Of a stretch of 59,148 bases of DNA, positions 42,966-51,767 are shown one piece after another. The notes below the pieces were generated by a model. That model had not been told where the DNA came from. It made no database searches and saw nothing but the letters and a program-made list of their open reading frames with translations. The number at the start of each line of letters is the position of its first letter. Position 1 is the stretch's first letter. The DNA is taken from contig CAZRXG010000028.1 of assembly GCA_964603985.1 (NCBI GenBank), positions 1 to 59,148 on the forward strand, in the 5' to 3' direction. The DNA comes from CAZRXG01 sp964603985. Lineage in GTDB: Bacteria > Chloroflexota > Anaerolineae > Aggregatilineales > UBA3940. The position numbers were made by a program, and so were the translations under genes.

Positions 42966-44036
42966 TCAGACCAGCAGCATTGCGTCGCCGAAAGAGTAAA
43001 AGCGGTAGCCTTCCTGCCGGGCGACCTCGTAGGCATGCAGGATCGTCTCGCGCCCGGTGAAGGCGCTGACCAGCATCAGCAGCGTTGAGCGCGGCAGGTG
43101 AAAATTGGTGATCAGCACATCAACCGCCCGGAAGTGGTAGCCGGGCCGGATGAACAGATCGGTCGATTCGTCGATTGCCACGACCGGTCGCCAGGGGCAC
43201 AGGTCACCCGCAGCGTAAGGGTCGTCCAGTCCGGCGCTGCGCAGGGCGGCTGTCTCCAGCACACGGACGCTGGTCGTGCCCACGGCGACGATCCGCCCGC
43301 CTGCCAGCTTGGCCTCGTTGACGATGCGGGCGTCGTCGCTGCCCAGGATGGCCCGTTCGCGGTGCATCCTGTGATCGGCGATCCGCTCGGTGGTGACCGG
43401 CTGGAACGTGTCCAGGCCGATGTGCAGCGTGCAGTGGGCCATCTGGATTCCCCTGCGGCGCAGCGCGATCAGCAGTTCGGGCGTGAAGTGCAGCCCCGCC
43501 GTCGGCGCAGCCGACGAGCCGGGATCGCGAGCGTAGACGGTCTGGTAGCGCTCCGGGTCGGCCAGCGGCTCATGAATGTAGGGCGGCAGCGGCACCTCGC
43601 CCAGCGCGTCGAGCAGAGGGGAAAGCGGCACGTCGAAGCGGATCACCCGCTCCGACCGTTCGCCCACGGCGATAACCTCGCCCTCTATCGTGGTGCCGTT
43701 GGAGCCGCCGAACGCCAGCCGGGTTCCCTCCCCGACGCGCCGACCCCCGATCAGCCCGCGCCAGGTGCGTTCGGCCTCGCGGCGCAGCAGCAGAAACTCG
43801 ACGCGCCCGCCGGTCGGGACCTTTTTGCCGTGCAGCCGGGCCGGGATGACGCGCGTCTGGTTGAAGACCAGCACGTCGCCGGGGTGCAGGTAGTCGCCGA
43901 TGTCGTGGAAACGGCGGTGCTCGATCGACCCGTCGGCCCGGTTGAGCACGAGCAGGCGCGAGGCGTCGCGCGGCTCGACCGGCGTCTGGGCGATCTGCTC
44001 CGGCGGCAGATGGTAATCAAAGTCGCTGGTTTTCAT
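42966..44036 (-). CDS. queA: tRNA preQ1(34) S-adenosylmethionine ribosyltransferase-isomerase
   Basis: 356-aa QueA, which transfers and isomerises the ribose of SAM to make epoxyqueuosine in tRNA. Conserved: SDFDYHLPPEQIAQTPVEPR, SRLLVLNRADGSIEHRRF, HPGDVLVFNQTRVIPARLHG, PLPPYI, QTVYARDPGSSAAPTAGLHF, and FIRPGYHFRAVDVLITNFHL, PRSTLLMLVSAF. ATG 44036; the frame extending to 44297 overlaps the DUF2905 gene and is not used. Confidence 0.96.
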   Translation of the reverse strand: MKTSDFDYHLPPEQIAQTPVEPRDASRLLVLNRADGSIEHRRFHDIGDYLHPGDVLVFNQTRVIPARLHGKKVPTGGRVEFLLLRREAERTWRGLIGGRRVGEGTRLAFGGSNGTTIEGEVIAVGERSERVIRFDVPLSPLLDALGEVPLPPYIHEPLADPERYQTVYARDPGSSAAPTAGLHFTPELLIALRRRGIQMAHCTLHIGLDTFQPVTTERIADHRMHRERAILGSDDARIVNEAKLAGGRIVAVGTTSVRVLETAALRSAGLDDPYAAGDLCPWRPVVAIDESTDLFIRPGYHFRAVDVLITNFHLPRSTLLMLVSAFTGRETILHAYEVARQEGYRFYSFGDAMLLV

Positions 44037-44038
44037 GC

Positions 44039-44290
44039 CTACCGCTTGAGCAGCCGTACAACCACGTTCAGCACGATGGTCAGGATGATGCTGAGCAGCA
44101 GCGAGCTGACGATGGGCACAAAGCACGTGAGACGCCCGTCGGGGCTTTGGTAGCGAATGTCGCCCGGCAGGTGGCCCAGCCGGTTCAGGAAAGGCACCTT
44201 GCCCAGCAGAAAGAGCAGTGCTCCCAGGGCTGCGATCCCCAGCCCAATGATGATCAGCCAGCGTGCCAGCGGTTCGGTGAAACGCTCCAT
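44039..44290 (-). CDS. DUF2905 small membrane protein
   Basis: 83 aa with two membrane helices (about 10-30 and 57-80) and the conserved GKVPFLNRLGHLPGDI loop. DUF2905 proteins are commonly found beside ruvB and queA in diverse bacteria; function unknown. It begins 9 bases after the ruvB stop and ends 2 bases before the queA start. Confidence 0.88.
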   Translation of the reverse strand: MERFTEPLARWLIIIGLGIAALGALLFLLGKVPFLNRLGHLPGDIRYQSPDGRLTCFVPIVSSLLLSIILTIVLNVVVRLLKR

Positions 44291-44299
44291 TGGTCACCC

Positions 44300-45328
44300 T
44301 CAGAACAGACGGCGTTGTTCGGCCCGGTTGTCTTCGTAGCCCAGGTGCTCGTAGGCCAGGCCGGTCGCCACACGCCCGCGCGGAGTGCGTTCCAGGAAGC
44401 CAAGCTGGAGCAGATACGGCTCGTACACGTCCATGATCGTGTCGGCCTCCTCGCTGATCGACGCGGCGATGGTTTCCAGTCCGACCGGCCCGCCGCCGAA
44501 CTTGGCGATGATGGTGTCCAGCACGCGGCGGTCGATGTCGTCCAGGCCAAGCTCGTCAATTGCCAGCAGGTCGGCTGCCTCGCATGTGACCTCGGCTGTG
44601 ATCACGCCGTCGGCGCGCACCTGGGCGTAGTCCCGGACGCGCCGCAGCAGCCGCAGCGCGACACGCGGCGTGCCGCGCGCCCGGCGTGCGATCTCGGCGG
44701 CCCCACCAGCGTCAATCGGCACGTCGAGCAGCTTCGCCGCCCGGTTGGTGATCTTTTGCAGCGCCTCTTCGCCGTAGAAGTCCAGGCGGAACACGGCTCC
44801 GAAGCGGGCGCGCAGCGGGGCGGTCATCAGGGCGAGGCGGGTCGTCGCGCCGATGACGGTGTAGCGTGGGAGCTTCAGCCGGATGTTGCGCGCGGTCGGG
44901 CCTTTGCCGATCACGATGTCGAGCGCGTAGTCCTCCATGGCCGGGTAGAGCACCTCCTCGACGGCCCGGCCCAGCCGGTGCACCTCGTCGATGAAGAGGA
45001 TGTCGCTCTTGCGCAGGTTGGTCAGGATGGCGGCCAGGTCGCCCGCCCGCTCGATGACCGGACCGGCCGTCACGCGGATATTGACGCCCATCTCGTAGGC
45101 CAGGACGTGGCTCAGGGAAGTCTTTCCCAGACCCGGCGGCCCGTAGAACAGGATGTGATCCAGCGCCTCGTTGCGGCCCTTGGCGGCCTCGATCAGGATG
45201 CGCAGGTTCTCGACCAGCGCTTCCTGCCCGTAGATGTCGTCCAATGAGCGGGGCCGCAGGGCGGCGTCGACGGTGCCCGATTCCTCCGGTTTTTTCTTCC
45301 CTGAGATAAGACGGTCGTCGTCCGGCAT
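44300..45328 (-). CDS. ruvB: Holliday junction branch-migration helicase RuvB
   Basis: 342-aa AAA+ motor that drives branch migration with RuvA. Walker A GPPGLGKTSLSHVLA, Walker B ILFIDEVHRL, sensor 1 VIGATTRLALMT, Arg finger region LRARFGAVFRLDFY, then the winged-helix C-terminus (GGGPVGLETIAASISE, EPYLLQLGFLERTPRGR). No ruvA or ruvC is adjacent in the window. ATG 45328 follows AAGGGATCGCC. First gene of a six-gene minus-strand operon. Confidence 0.97.
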   Translation of the reverse strand: MPDDDRLISGKKKPEESGTVDAALRPRSLDDIYGQEALVENLRILIEAAKGRNEALDHILFYGPPGLGKTSLSHVLAYEMGVNIRVTAGPVIERAGDLAAILTNLRKSDILFIDEVHRLGRAVEEVLYPAMEDYALDIVIGKGPTARNIRLKLPRYTVIGATTRLALMTAPLRARFGAVFRLDFYGEEALQKITNRAAKLLDVPIDAGGAAEIARRARGTPRVALRLLRRVRDYAQVRADGVITAEVTCEAADLLAIDELGLDDIDRRVLDTIIAKFGGGPVGLETIAASISEEADTIMDVYEPYLLQLGFLERTPRGRVATGLAYEHLGYEDNRAEQRRLF

Positions 45329-45369
45329 GGCGATCCCTTCAAACAAACGAGCTACAAGCACCTGCTGAG

Positions 45370-45375
45370 ATTATA
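45370..45375 (-). promoter_or_regulatory. -10 box of the ruvB operon
   Basis: Minus-strand TATAAT (complement of 45370-45375), 42 bases before the ruvB ATG. The -35 box is not clear. It faces the plus-strand TATAAT at 45431-45436, so this 135-base gap is a divergent promoter region. Confidence 0.45.
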
Positions 45376-45430
45376 ACGCATCGGGCTTTTTGTGCATCGA
45401 AACGGATCGCCAACCGGGCAGGCGACAGGC

Positions 45431-45436
45431 TATAAT
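45431..45436 (+). promoter_or_regulatory. -10 box of the spermidine-synthase-like gene
   Basis: Perfect TATAAT 28 bases before the TTG start at 45464, without a recognisable -35 box. GGAGAGG at 45452-45459 serves as the ribosome binding site. Confidence 0.5.
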
Positions 45437-45463
45437 CCCCCCTGTAGCGACTGGAGAGGTCAG

Positions 45464-47041
45464 TTGGAACAATCACAGCAGCGATACCTGTATCTGGCAG
45501 TCTTCACCTCCGGGATGGTCACGCTGGGCATCGAGCTCAGCGCCTCGCGTTTGCTGGGCACGGTGTTCGGAACCAGCAACATCGTGTGGGCCAACATCAT
45601 CGGCCTGATCCTGATCTACCTGACGGCGGGCTACTTCCTGGGGGGGCATCTGGCGGATCGCTCCCCGCATCCCACCACGTTTTACCGCGTCATCTGCTGG
45701 GGGGCGTTCACGGCGGGGTTGATCCCGGTCGTCGCGCGGCCCGTCCTGCACGCGGCGGCGCGGGCGGTGTTGAATATCAACGCGGCGGTGCTGGTCGGGT
45801 CGTTTGGCGTGATGCTGATCCTATTCTCGGTGCCCATCACCCTGCTGGGCACGGTTTCGCCGTTCGCCATCCGGCTGGCGATCCGGGATACCGACAGCGC
45901 GGGGCGCGTGTCGGGCCGGATGTACGCCATCTCGACGGTGGGTAGCATCCTGGGGACGTTCCTGCCGGTGCTGGTGCTGATCCCGCTGGTCGGCACAAAC
46001 CTGACCTTCATCGTCTTCGCGCTGGTCTTGCTCGTGGTGGGGATCACCGGGCTGGCATTGATCGACCGGCGGAAGGCGCTCGTCTTCCTGTGGATGCCCC
46101 TGGTGCTGATTGGGTTGGCGATCTTCGCCCTGCCGGGGACCTTGCGCCCCCCACCGAGCGAGGCCAGTCTGCTCTACGAGGACGAGTCGGCCTACAATTA
46201 CATCCAGGTGGCGCGCTGGGGCGAGGCGAACATCCTGCTGTTGAACGAAGGCCAGGGCATCCACTCGATGTACTATCCCGACTACCCCGATTACCTGCTG
46301 ACCGGGGGCACGTGGGATTACTTCCTGGCCGCGCCCTTCTTCAACCGGCCGCCCTTCACCCCCGACGACGTGCACAGCATGGCGCTGATCGGGCTGGCGG
46401 GCGGGACCATTTCCAAGCAGTACACCGCCGTCTTCGGGCCGATCCCGGTTGACGGCATCGAGATCGACCCGGGCATCGTCCACGTTGGGCGTGAGTACTT
46501 CGGGATGAACGAAGAGAACGTCAACGTCATCGTTCAAGACGGTCGCTACGCGCTGGCCGTCAGCCCGAACACCTACGACGTGGTCGGCGTGGATGCCTAC
46601 CGCCTGCCCTATGTCCCCTGGAACCTGGCGACGGTTGAGTTCTTCCAGGAGGTGCGCGATCACCTGAGCGAGCGCGGCGTGGTGGCGATCAACGTGGGGC
46701 GCACGGTCGACGACCGGCGGCTGATCGAGGCGTTCTCGGCGACGCTGGGAGCGGTTTACCCCTCGGTGCATGTCATCGACGTGCCGTATACCTGCAACAG
46801 CATCCTGGTCGCCACCGTCCAGCCCACCGAAGGGCAGAATCTGGCGGAAAACCTTGCGCTGCTGGACGACGACGTTCACCCGCTGCTGCCGCAGGTCCTC
46901 GCCTCGGCTTACGCGCAGTTACGCCCTACCCCGTCGGGCGGGGTGGTGTTTACCGACGACCGCGCCCCGACGGAGTTCATGACCGACCTGATCCTGATCA
47001 ACTTCGTGCTGGGCGGGGGGAGCGAGCTTCCGTGCCAGTAG
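45464..47041 (+). CDS. Membrane protein with spermidine-synthase-like domain
   Basis: 525 aa. The N-terminal half holds about eight membrane helices of the major-facilitator-like type seen in fused spermidine synthases (GIELSASRLLGTVFGTSN, LGGHLADRSP, GRMYAISTVGSILGTFLPV). The C-terminal half has the Rossmann-like synthase fold: MALIGLAGGTISKQY, VDGIEIDPGIVHVGREYFGM, VIVQDGRYAL, YDVVGVDAYRLPYVP. The usual LxLGGGxG SAM loop reads IGLAGGTI and the catalytic Asp-Asp of true polyamine synthases is not evident, so polyamine synthesis is not assured. TTG 45464 was chosen for its GGAGAGG site. Confidence 0.82.
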   Translation: MEQSQQRYLYLAVFTSGMVTLGIELSASRLLGTVFGTSNIVWANIIGLILIYLTAGYFLGGHLADRSPHPTTFYRVICWGAFTAGLIPVVARPVLHAAARAVLNINAAVLVGSFGVMLILFSVPITLLGTVSPFAIRLAIRDTDSAGRVSGRMYAISTVGSILGTFLPVLVLIPLVGTNLTFIVFALVLLVVGITGLALIDRRKALVFLWMPLVLIGLAIFALPGTLRPPPSEASLLYEDESAYNYIQVARWGEANILLLNEGQGIHSMYYPDYPDYLLTGGTWDYFLAAPFFNRPPFTPDDVHSMALIGLAGGTISKQYTAVFGPIPVDGIEIDPGIVHVGREYFGMNEENVNVIVQDGRYALAVSPNTYDVVGVDAYRLPYVPWNLATVEFFQEVRDHLSERGVVAINVGRTVDDRRLIEAFSATLGAVYPSVHVIDVPYTCNSILVATVQPTEGQNLAENLALLDDDVHPLLPQVLASAYAQLRPTPSGGVVFTDDRAPTEFMTDLILINFVLGGGSELPCQ

Positions 47042-47052
47042 GGGAGAGCCAG

Positions 47053-47772
47053 ATGGACACAACCCAAACCAATGACGAAAAACAACCCGCGCGCGGCCTG
47101 TCGCTGCCGGAGTGGCTGGTCACGATCATGCGCATTATCCTCGTCGCGGCGCTGCCCCTGGTGCTGGTGCTGCTCAACGCCCGGCTGGCGATGAGCAACG
47201 CCTTTTTGACGTGGGAGTACAACCGCCCCAATTTCCCCGATGACCCTTTCGGCTTCACAAAAGAAGAGCGCCTGGAGTACGCGCCGCTGGCGCTGGATTA
47301 CCTGTTCAACGATGCGGGGATTGAGTTCCTGGGCGATCAAACCCTCTCCGATGGCTCGCCGCTCTACAACGAGCGCGAGTTATCCCACATGCTGGATGTG
47401 AAGAACGTCACCCAGGGGCTGCTGCGCTTTGGCTATGGCCTGGTCGGGGTTTATGCCCTGTGCGTCGTGCTGCTGGCCCTCAGCCCCGACGCCCGACCGG
47501 CGCTCTTCGATGGCCTCTTCTGGGGGAGTATTCTTACCGCTGCCCTGATCGTGCTGGGCCTGCTCGTCACCGCCACGTCGTTTAACTGGCTGTTCACGCA
47601 GTTCCACGCCCTCTTCTTCGAGGGCGACACCTGGATCTTCCCCACCTCCGACACGCTGATCCGCCTGTTCCCGATGCACTTCTGGATCGACGCCTTCGCG
47701 CTGGTGTTTGGCGGGACGCTCGTCGAGGCGCTGATTCTGGGCGGCGTGATGCGGTCCTTGAGGCGGCGCTGA
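47053..47772 (+). CDS. TIGR01906-type integral membrane protein
   Basis: 239 aa with about four membrane helices (23-45, 105-128, 145-168, 203-225) and a large extracytoplasmic loop with YNRPNFPDDPFGFTKEERLE and LYNERELSHMLDVK, as in the TIGR01906/DUF1461 family. Function unknown. ATG 47053 follows GGGGAGAG; a GTG at 47032 overlaps the preceding stop. Probably in an operon with the preceding synthase-like gene. Confidence 0.8.
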   Translation: MDTTQTNDEKQPARGLSLPEWLVTIMRIILVAALPLVLVLLNARLAMSNAFLTWEYNRPNFPDDPFGFTKEERLEYAPLALDYLFNDAGIEFLGDQTLSDGSPLYNERELSHMLDVKNVTQGLLRFGYGLVGVYALCVVLLALSPDARPALFDGLFWGSILTAALIVLGLLVTATSFNWLFTQFHALFFEGDTWIFPTSDTLIRLFPMHFWIDAFALVFGGTLVEALILGGVMRSLRRR

Positions 47773-47783
47773 TCCGCCCGGCG

Positions 47784-47936
47784 ATGGTAACAAAAACGTG
47801 GCAGTCCACCGACGCGAACCCCACACGGTCGATGGAGAAAAGCGAGATCGTCTACGAGGCGGGCTACCAGCCCACCCACGCGCCTTACGCCCCCGACGAC
47901 GGCGAGTTTGCTCCGAAGGAAGAGCTGCCGGGTTAG
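47784..47936 (+). CDS. Possible 50-residue small protein
   Basis: ATG 47784 to TAG 47936; a second in-frame ATG is at 47832. The peptide is hydrophilic and acidic at the end (DDGEFAPKEELPG) with EIVYEAGYQPTHAPYAPDD in the middle. It begins 11 bases after the TIGR01906 gene and ends just before a terminator, which supports a gene. No good ribosome binding site was seen. Confidence 0.45.
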   Translation: MVTKTWQSTDANPTRSMEKSEIVYEAGYQPTHAPYAPDDGEFAPKEELPG

Positions 47937-47973
47937 GGCCACGCGGCTGGAGGCAGCGCCGGGTCACAAAGCC

Positions 47974-48003
47974 AAAGAGCCACCCTCCAACGGGGCGGCT
48001 CTT
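47974..48003. terminator. Bidirectional terminator
   Basis: AAGAGCC (47975-47981) pairs with GGCTCTT (47997-48003); the inner CCCT/GGGG can extend it. T-rich tails lie on both sides: TTGTTCGTTCTT on plus, and TTTGGCTTTG on minus. It separates the plus-strand membrane-protein operon from the convergent apgM gene. Confidence 0.75.
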
Positions 48004-48035
48004 GTTCGTTCTTATGCTGCCGGTGCTTGACGGCC

Positions 48036-49256
48036 CTACGCGCCGTACTTCTCCAGGCGTTTGGCGTGTGCCAGGGCCAGCGGCATCAGGTCGGTGGCGG
48101 GAAACTGGCCCAGCGCGCCCTTCATGCATTCGCGCTCGCCGAACCCCGTCACGTAATCGCGCATGTGGGTGGCCGGTGCCCAGAGCAGAGTCGGAACCGG
48201 GTGCCACGAGTGTGACATGAGCTTGGCCGGTGTGGAGTGGTCGCCGGTGACGACCAGCACGTCGGGGCTTAAGTCCATCAGCATGGGCAGGGCCGCGTCG
48301 ACCTGCTCGATGACGGCGGTCTTGGCGTCAAAGTTGCCATCCTCGCCCCGGCTGTCGGTGTACTTGATGTGCACGAAGAAGAAGTCGTACTCGTCCCAGA
48401 TGTCCACCACGCGCTTAAATTCGTCCAGCGGCTCGTCGTGCGGGTCGGTGTCGATGATGTCCATGCCCACCAGCTTGCTGACACCCTTGTACATCGGGTA
48501 GACGGCGACGCAGGCCGGGGTGAGCCTGTAGACATCCTGGAACTTGGGCAGAGCCGGGTCGGTGGCGAACCCGCGCAGGGTGAGCATGTTGGCCGGGTGG
48601 TGACCCTTCAGCCGCTCGTGGGCCTGCTCGATGAACTGGTTGACCAGGTCGGCGGTGTGCTGCGCTTCGGCGCTGCTGACGGTCGGCTTGGCGGGCAGCG
48701 GCGGCACGCCGGTTGCCTGCGGGTCGGTGTCGTCAAGGTGGTAGTCAAGGCCCTCACCGCGCATTTGCAGGCAGAAGCGGTACTCCTTGACGACCTCGAC
48801 GGTCAGTTCGACGCCGGGCAGCTTGATATCGCGTAGGCTTGCCACGGCTTCGGCCCCCTGCTCGGTCGGGATGCGCCCGGCCCGGCGGTCGGTGATCAGA
48901 CCCTGCTCGTCAACCGTGCAGAAGTTCCCCCGTGCGGCCACGTCACCGGGCTGGAGGTCAAGCCCGATCCCCGCCGCCGAAAGCGCGCCGCGCCCCACCT
49001 CGTAGGTCAGCGGTTCGTAGCCGAACAGGGCCAGATGGGCCGGGCCGCTGCCGGGTGTGATCCCTCGCATGATGGGGATGGTGAAGCCGGTGCTCCCTTC
49101 GCGGGCCAGCCGGTCGAGGTTGGGGGTTGTGGCGGCCTCCAGCTCGGTTGGGCCTTCGTGCGTCAGGGGCAGGCCGCCCACGCCGTCCATCACCAGCAGC
49201 ACGATCTTGCCGCCCTGGTCGGCGGCAAGTCGTTGCATCAGATCAAAGTTAGCCAT
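48036..49256 (-). CDS. apgM: Archaeal-type phosphoglycerate mutase (cofactor-independent)
   Basis: 406-aa 2,3-bisphosphoglycerate-independent phosphoglycerate mutase of the ApgM branch, converting 3- to 2-phosphoglycerate in glycolysis/gluconeogenesis. LLVMDGVGG near the start gives the first metal Asp; TPGSGPAHLALFGYEP contains the phospho-Ser; later DFFFVHIKYTDSRGEDG and LVVTGDHSTPAKLMSHSWHP bring the remaining metal ligands. Full length. ATG 49256 is preceded by AGGAGC on the minus strand. Confidence 0.95.
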   Translation of the reverse strand: MANFDLMQRLAADQGGKIVLLVMDGVGGLPLTHEGPTELEAATTPNLDRLAREGSTGFTIPIMRGITPGSGPAHLALFGYEPLTYEVGRGALSAAGIGLDLQPGDVAARGNFCTVDEQGLITDRRAGRIPTEQGAEAVASLRDIKLPGVELTVEVVKEYRFCLQMRGEGLDYHLDDTDPQATGVPPLPAKPTVSSAEAQHTADLVNQFIEQAHERLKGHHPANMLTLRGFATDPALPKFQDVYRLTPACVAVYPMYKGVSKLVGMDIIDTDPHDEPLDEFKRVVDIWDEYDFFFVHIKYTDSRGEDGNFDAKTAVIEQVDAALPMLMDLSPDVLVVTGDHSTPAKLMSHSWHPVPTLLWAPATHMRDYVTGFGERECMKGALGQFPATDLMPLALAHAKRLEKYGA

Positions 49257-49356
49257 TCTTGAAAAGCTCCTTGCGGGTTAGAATCTGTGCCTCACGTTGT
49301 TGGCGCTATGATGATACCCCATAAACCGTACCCGGCAATGGGAAGAGGAGCAGAAC

Positions 49357-49392
49357 ATGGGTTCGCTTGCTCTCGTTTCGCCACTCGCTTAA
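49357..49392 (+). other. Possible 11-residue leader peptide
   Basis: ATG 49357 with strong AGAGGAG site 6-12 bases upstream encodes MGSLALVSPLA and stops at 49392, 43 bases before the FGE-like gene. A start codon and ribosome site of this quality in front of such a short frame may be a translated leader or decoy. The rest of the 178-base gap (49257-49434) holds no other gene; TATGAT at 49309 may be a -10 box. Confidence 0.25.
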
Positions 49393-49434
49393 ACTAAACC
49401 ACACCGACCTGCGGCGTCATACGCGAGGGTTTTT

Positions 49435-51048
49435 ATGATGGCTGACGAGCAGACAGAAGGCATCGCCCTGCCCTCCAACCGGGAGGATCAGACGGCGTCT
49501 CCGGGTGGGGTTCGAGTCTGGTGCCCGCCCGGCAGGCACGTCGAGCCGGGACAGCAGGGTGCCCCCTCCCCCCCGCCGACCGAGGAGCACAGAACGGACA
49601 ATGTCATAGTGCGCACCTACTTCAGGCACAACTCCGGCGAAGACATCACCGGGTCTGGAACGATCTTCGACGATCCCGACCGTCACAGGCTGCTGGAGGA
49701 AGATGGGAAGGCCGGGGTGCAGCCGGTGAAGGCACCGCCTGCCAGGGGGGAGCGCTCGCCCGGCCTGGATGATACACAGACGCGCTCTTCGTCCAGGGGC
49801 CGGGCGGCTAAGGCCGAGACGCGGCCTCACCGACCCCCACCGGATAAGCGCAAGGACGAGAAAAAGACCGGATGCCGCTCCTCTACTCTGGGGTGGCTGC
49901 TCCTGGCACTGGCGCTGGTGGGCCTGGGCAGCGTGGCTGTTGTCTTCGCCCTGAGCGGCTTCGGAGTGGTGGAGATTCCCCTCATCGACCGGTACGTCGC
50001 GCCTCTGGTGTCGGGCCTGGGGGGGCGGGGCGAGGCTGCCGGGGGCGATCAGCCCACCGCGACCCCCACGACCGGCGGCCTGATCGAGGCAACGCAGAGG
50101 CCCTCCTTGACCGAAACCCCGCCCATAGGCGTCACCCTGCTGCCGACCGATCAGGCCACGCCCACGCCGGGAGCCACGTCTGTTCTGCCGACCCAGCCTC
50201 CTCCGAACGCGACGGCGATCCCGACCGCGCTGCCTGCCCCGACGCTCACGCCGCACATCGTGACTGATGGCGAGGACATCATCCAGGCAGGCGTGCCGAT
50301 GGTTTACGTGGATGGGGGAAGCTTCGAGATGGGCAGCCAGGCCAGCAGCACACAGCGCCCGATCCACACTGTGACGCTCAGTCCCTACTATATCGACCGG
50401 CACGAAGTCACCAACGCGCAGTGGGCGGCCTGCGTGTCGGCGGGTGCCTGTCTCTCGCCCGCCTCGAAGAGCGCCTACGACGGCAGTCCGTACTACGGCG
50501 TCGACGCTTATGACGATTATCCCGTCATCTTCGTCAACTGGTACAACGCCGACGCCTACTGTCGCTGGCGCGGGGCGCGCCTCCCTACGGAGGCAGAGTG
50601 GGAGATGGCCGCGCGTTGGGACCCGGAGACAGGCGAGGTCACAGTCTACCCCTGGGGGGATGAGTGGGACCCCGCGCGGTTGAACTACTGTGATGCGGGC
50701 TGCGCGCTGGGCAGCTACGCCGATCCGGATTATGGTGACGGCTGGCCCCAGACGGCCCCGGTGGGCAGCTTCCCGGAGGGGGCCAGCGCGGTCGGGGCGC
50801 TGGATATGGCGGGCAACGTGGCCGAGTGGGTGGCCGACTGGTTCAGCATATCCTACTACGCGGTCTCACCGGGTGAGAACCCCACCGGCCCGGCCAGCGG
50901 TACGCTGCGGGTGGTGCGTGGTGGAGCGTGGGGAGTGGGCAGTCCTGCCCTGCTGACCAGCGCGACGCGCTCGCGGTTTGCCCCCACCTCCGAGGCAGCC
51001 GGGCTTGGCTTCCGCTGTGCGATCTCGGCTGACCGCGTTGATCGCTGA
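49435..51048 (+). CDS. Membrane-anchored formylglycine-generating-enzyme-like protein
   Basis: 537 aa. Hydrophilic cytoplasmic N-terminus (1-150), one membrane helix (about 155-178), a Thr/Pro-rich linker (ATPTPGATSVLPTQPPPN), and a C-terminal FGE-sulfatase domain (about 285-530). Domain motifs: VDGGSFEMGSQ, YIDRHEVTNAQWAACV, ARLPTEAEWEMAARW, YPWGDEW, DMAGNVAEWVADWF, VRGGAW and the end LGFRCA. Whether it is a true formylglycine enzyme is doubtful: such domains often serve binding or kinase-linked roles, and the catalytic Cys pair was not identified. ATG 49435 or 49438. Confidence 0.85.
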   Translation: MMADEQTEGIALPSNREDQTASPGGVRVWCPPGRHVEPGQQGAPSPPPTEEHRTDNVIVRTYFRHNSGEDITGSGTIFDDPDRHRLLEEDGKAGVQPVKAPPARGERSPGLDDTQTRSSSRGRAAKAETRPHRPPPDKRKDEKKTGCRSSTLGWLLLALALVGLGSVAVVFALSGFGVVEIPLIDRYVAPLVSGLGGRGEAAGGDQPTATPTTGGLIEATQRPSLTETPPIGVTLLPTDQATPTPGATSVLPTQPPPNATAIPTALPAPTLTPHIVTDGEDIIQAGVPMVYVDGGSFEMGSQASSTQRPIHTVTLSPYYIDRHEVTNAQWAACVSAGACLSPASKSAYDGSPYYGVDAYDDYPVIFVNWYNADAYCRWRGARLPTEAEWEMAARWDPETGEVTVYPWGDEWDPARLNYCDAGCALGSYADPDYGDGWPQTAPVGSFPEGASAVGALDMAGNVAEWVADWFSISYYAVSPGENPTGPASGTLRVVRGGAWGVGSPALLTSATRSRFAPTSEAAGLGFRCAISADRVDR

Positions 51049-51054
51049 AGCGGC

Positions 51055-51543
51055 ATGAGCAAAAAGGGCAAGACGCTGGCTATGCGTGTGCTGGAGGGAC
51101 AGGGTATCCCCTACGAGGCTATCATCTTCCCGGACGCAATCCACGATGCTGTGGGAGTGGCCTTGCACGCCGGGCTGCCCCCGGAGAACGTGTACAAAAC
51201 GCTGGTCGTCGAGGCGGATGACCCCGGCTTCAAGCCCATGTTGGTGATGGTCGCTGCGGATTCCCACCTCAACCTGAAGAAAGTCGCCCGCGCGGTCGGA
51301 GCCAAAAAGGTCCGCATGGCCCGGCACGCCGACGCCGAGCGTCTGACCGGGCTGAAGGTCGGGGGAATCTCGGCGCTGGCCCTGCTGAACAGAGGATTTG
51401 CCGTCTACCTGGACGAGCGGGCGGATTCGCTGGATTACGTCGTCGTGAGCGCGGGTCAACGCGGGCTTAATCTGCGTCTCAGCGTGGAAGGCCTGATCAG
51501 GGTGACGGGCGCGCAGTTGATTGACGCCGGAGATGATGCCTGA
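51055..51543 (+). CDS. ybaK: Cys-tRNA(Pro)/Cys-tRNA deacylase YbaK
   Basis: 162-aa YbaK/EbsC-type editing protein that hydrolyses mischarged Cys-tRNA(Pro). The core has LHAGLPPENVYKTLVVEADD, with the conserved Lys, VMVAADSHLNLKKVARAVGAK, KVGGISALALL and AGQRGLNLRLS. Length is standard for the stand-alone protein. Six bases after the FGE-like stop, so probably co-transcribed. Confidence 0.92.
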   Translation: MSKKGKTLAMRVLEGQGIPYEAIIFPDAIHDAVGVALHAGLPPENVYKTLVVEADDPGFKPMLVMVAADSHLNLKKVARAVGAKKVRMARHADAERLTGLKVGGISALALLNRGFAVYLDERADSLDYVVVSAGQRGLNLRLSVEGLIRVTGAQLIDAGDDA

Positions 51544-51579
51544 TTGCACAGGCTTCTCCGCGATGTGATGGAAACCCAT

Positions 51580-51608
51580 TTTACGCGCTTTGGGCTTTGG
51601 GGTACACT
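51580..51608 (+). promoter_or_regulatory. Promoter of the zinc-ribbon/ferredoxin operon
   Basis: TTTACG (51580-51585), 17-base spacer, TACACT (51603-51608). Transcription near 51615 would give a 150-base leader before ATG 51768. The longer open frame from 51693 lies in this leader and is not chosen, because AGGAGG precedes ATG 51768. Confidence 0.5.
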
Positions 51609-51767
51609 GTAGACCGGTGAGCCTAGGGTATTCTCAATCCTTTCAAACCTGTCTTTGCCAACCGGATATAACTTACCGGAGTTGTTGTTTGCTTGGCGGA
51701 TGATGTTTCCGCGGCAAATCGGCTCGCATTGAAATATCTGGGCAGGGAGAACACCAGGAGGCCAAAC

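Noticed and set aside
44037..44297. Upstream extension of the queA frame
   Set aside because: It overlaps DUF2905 completely and the QueA family starts at MKTSDFDY.
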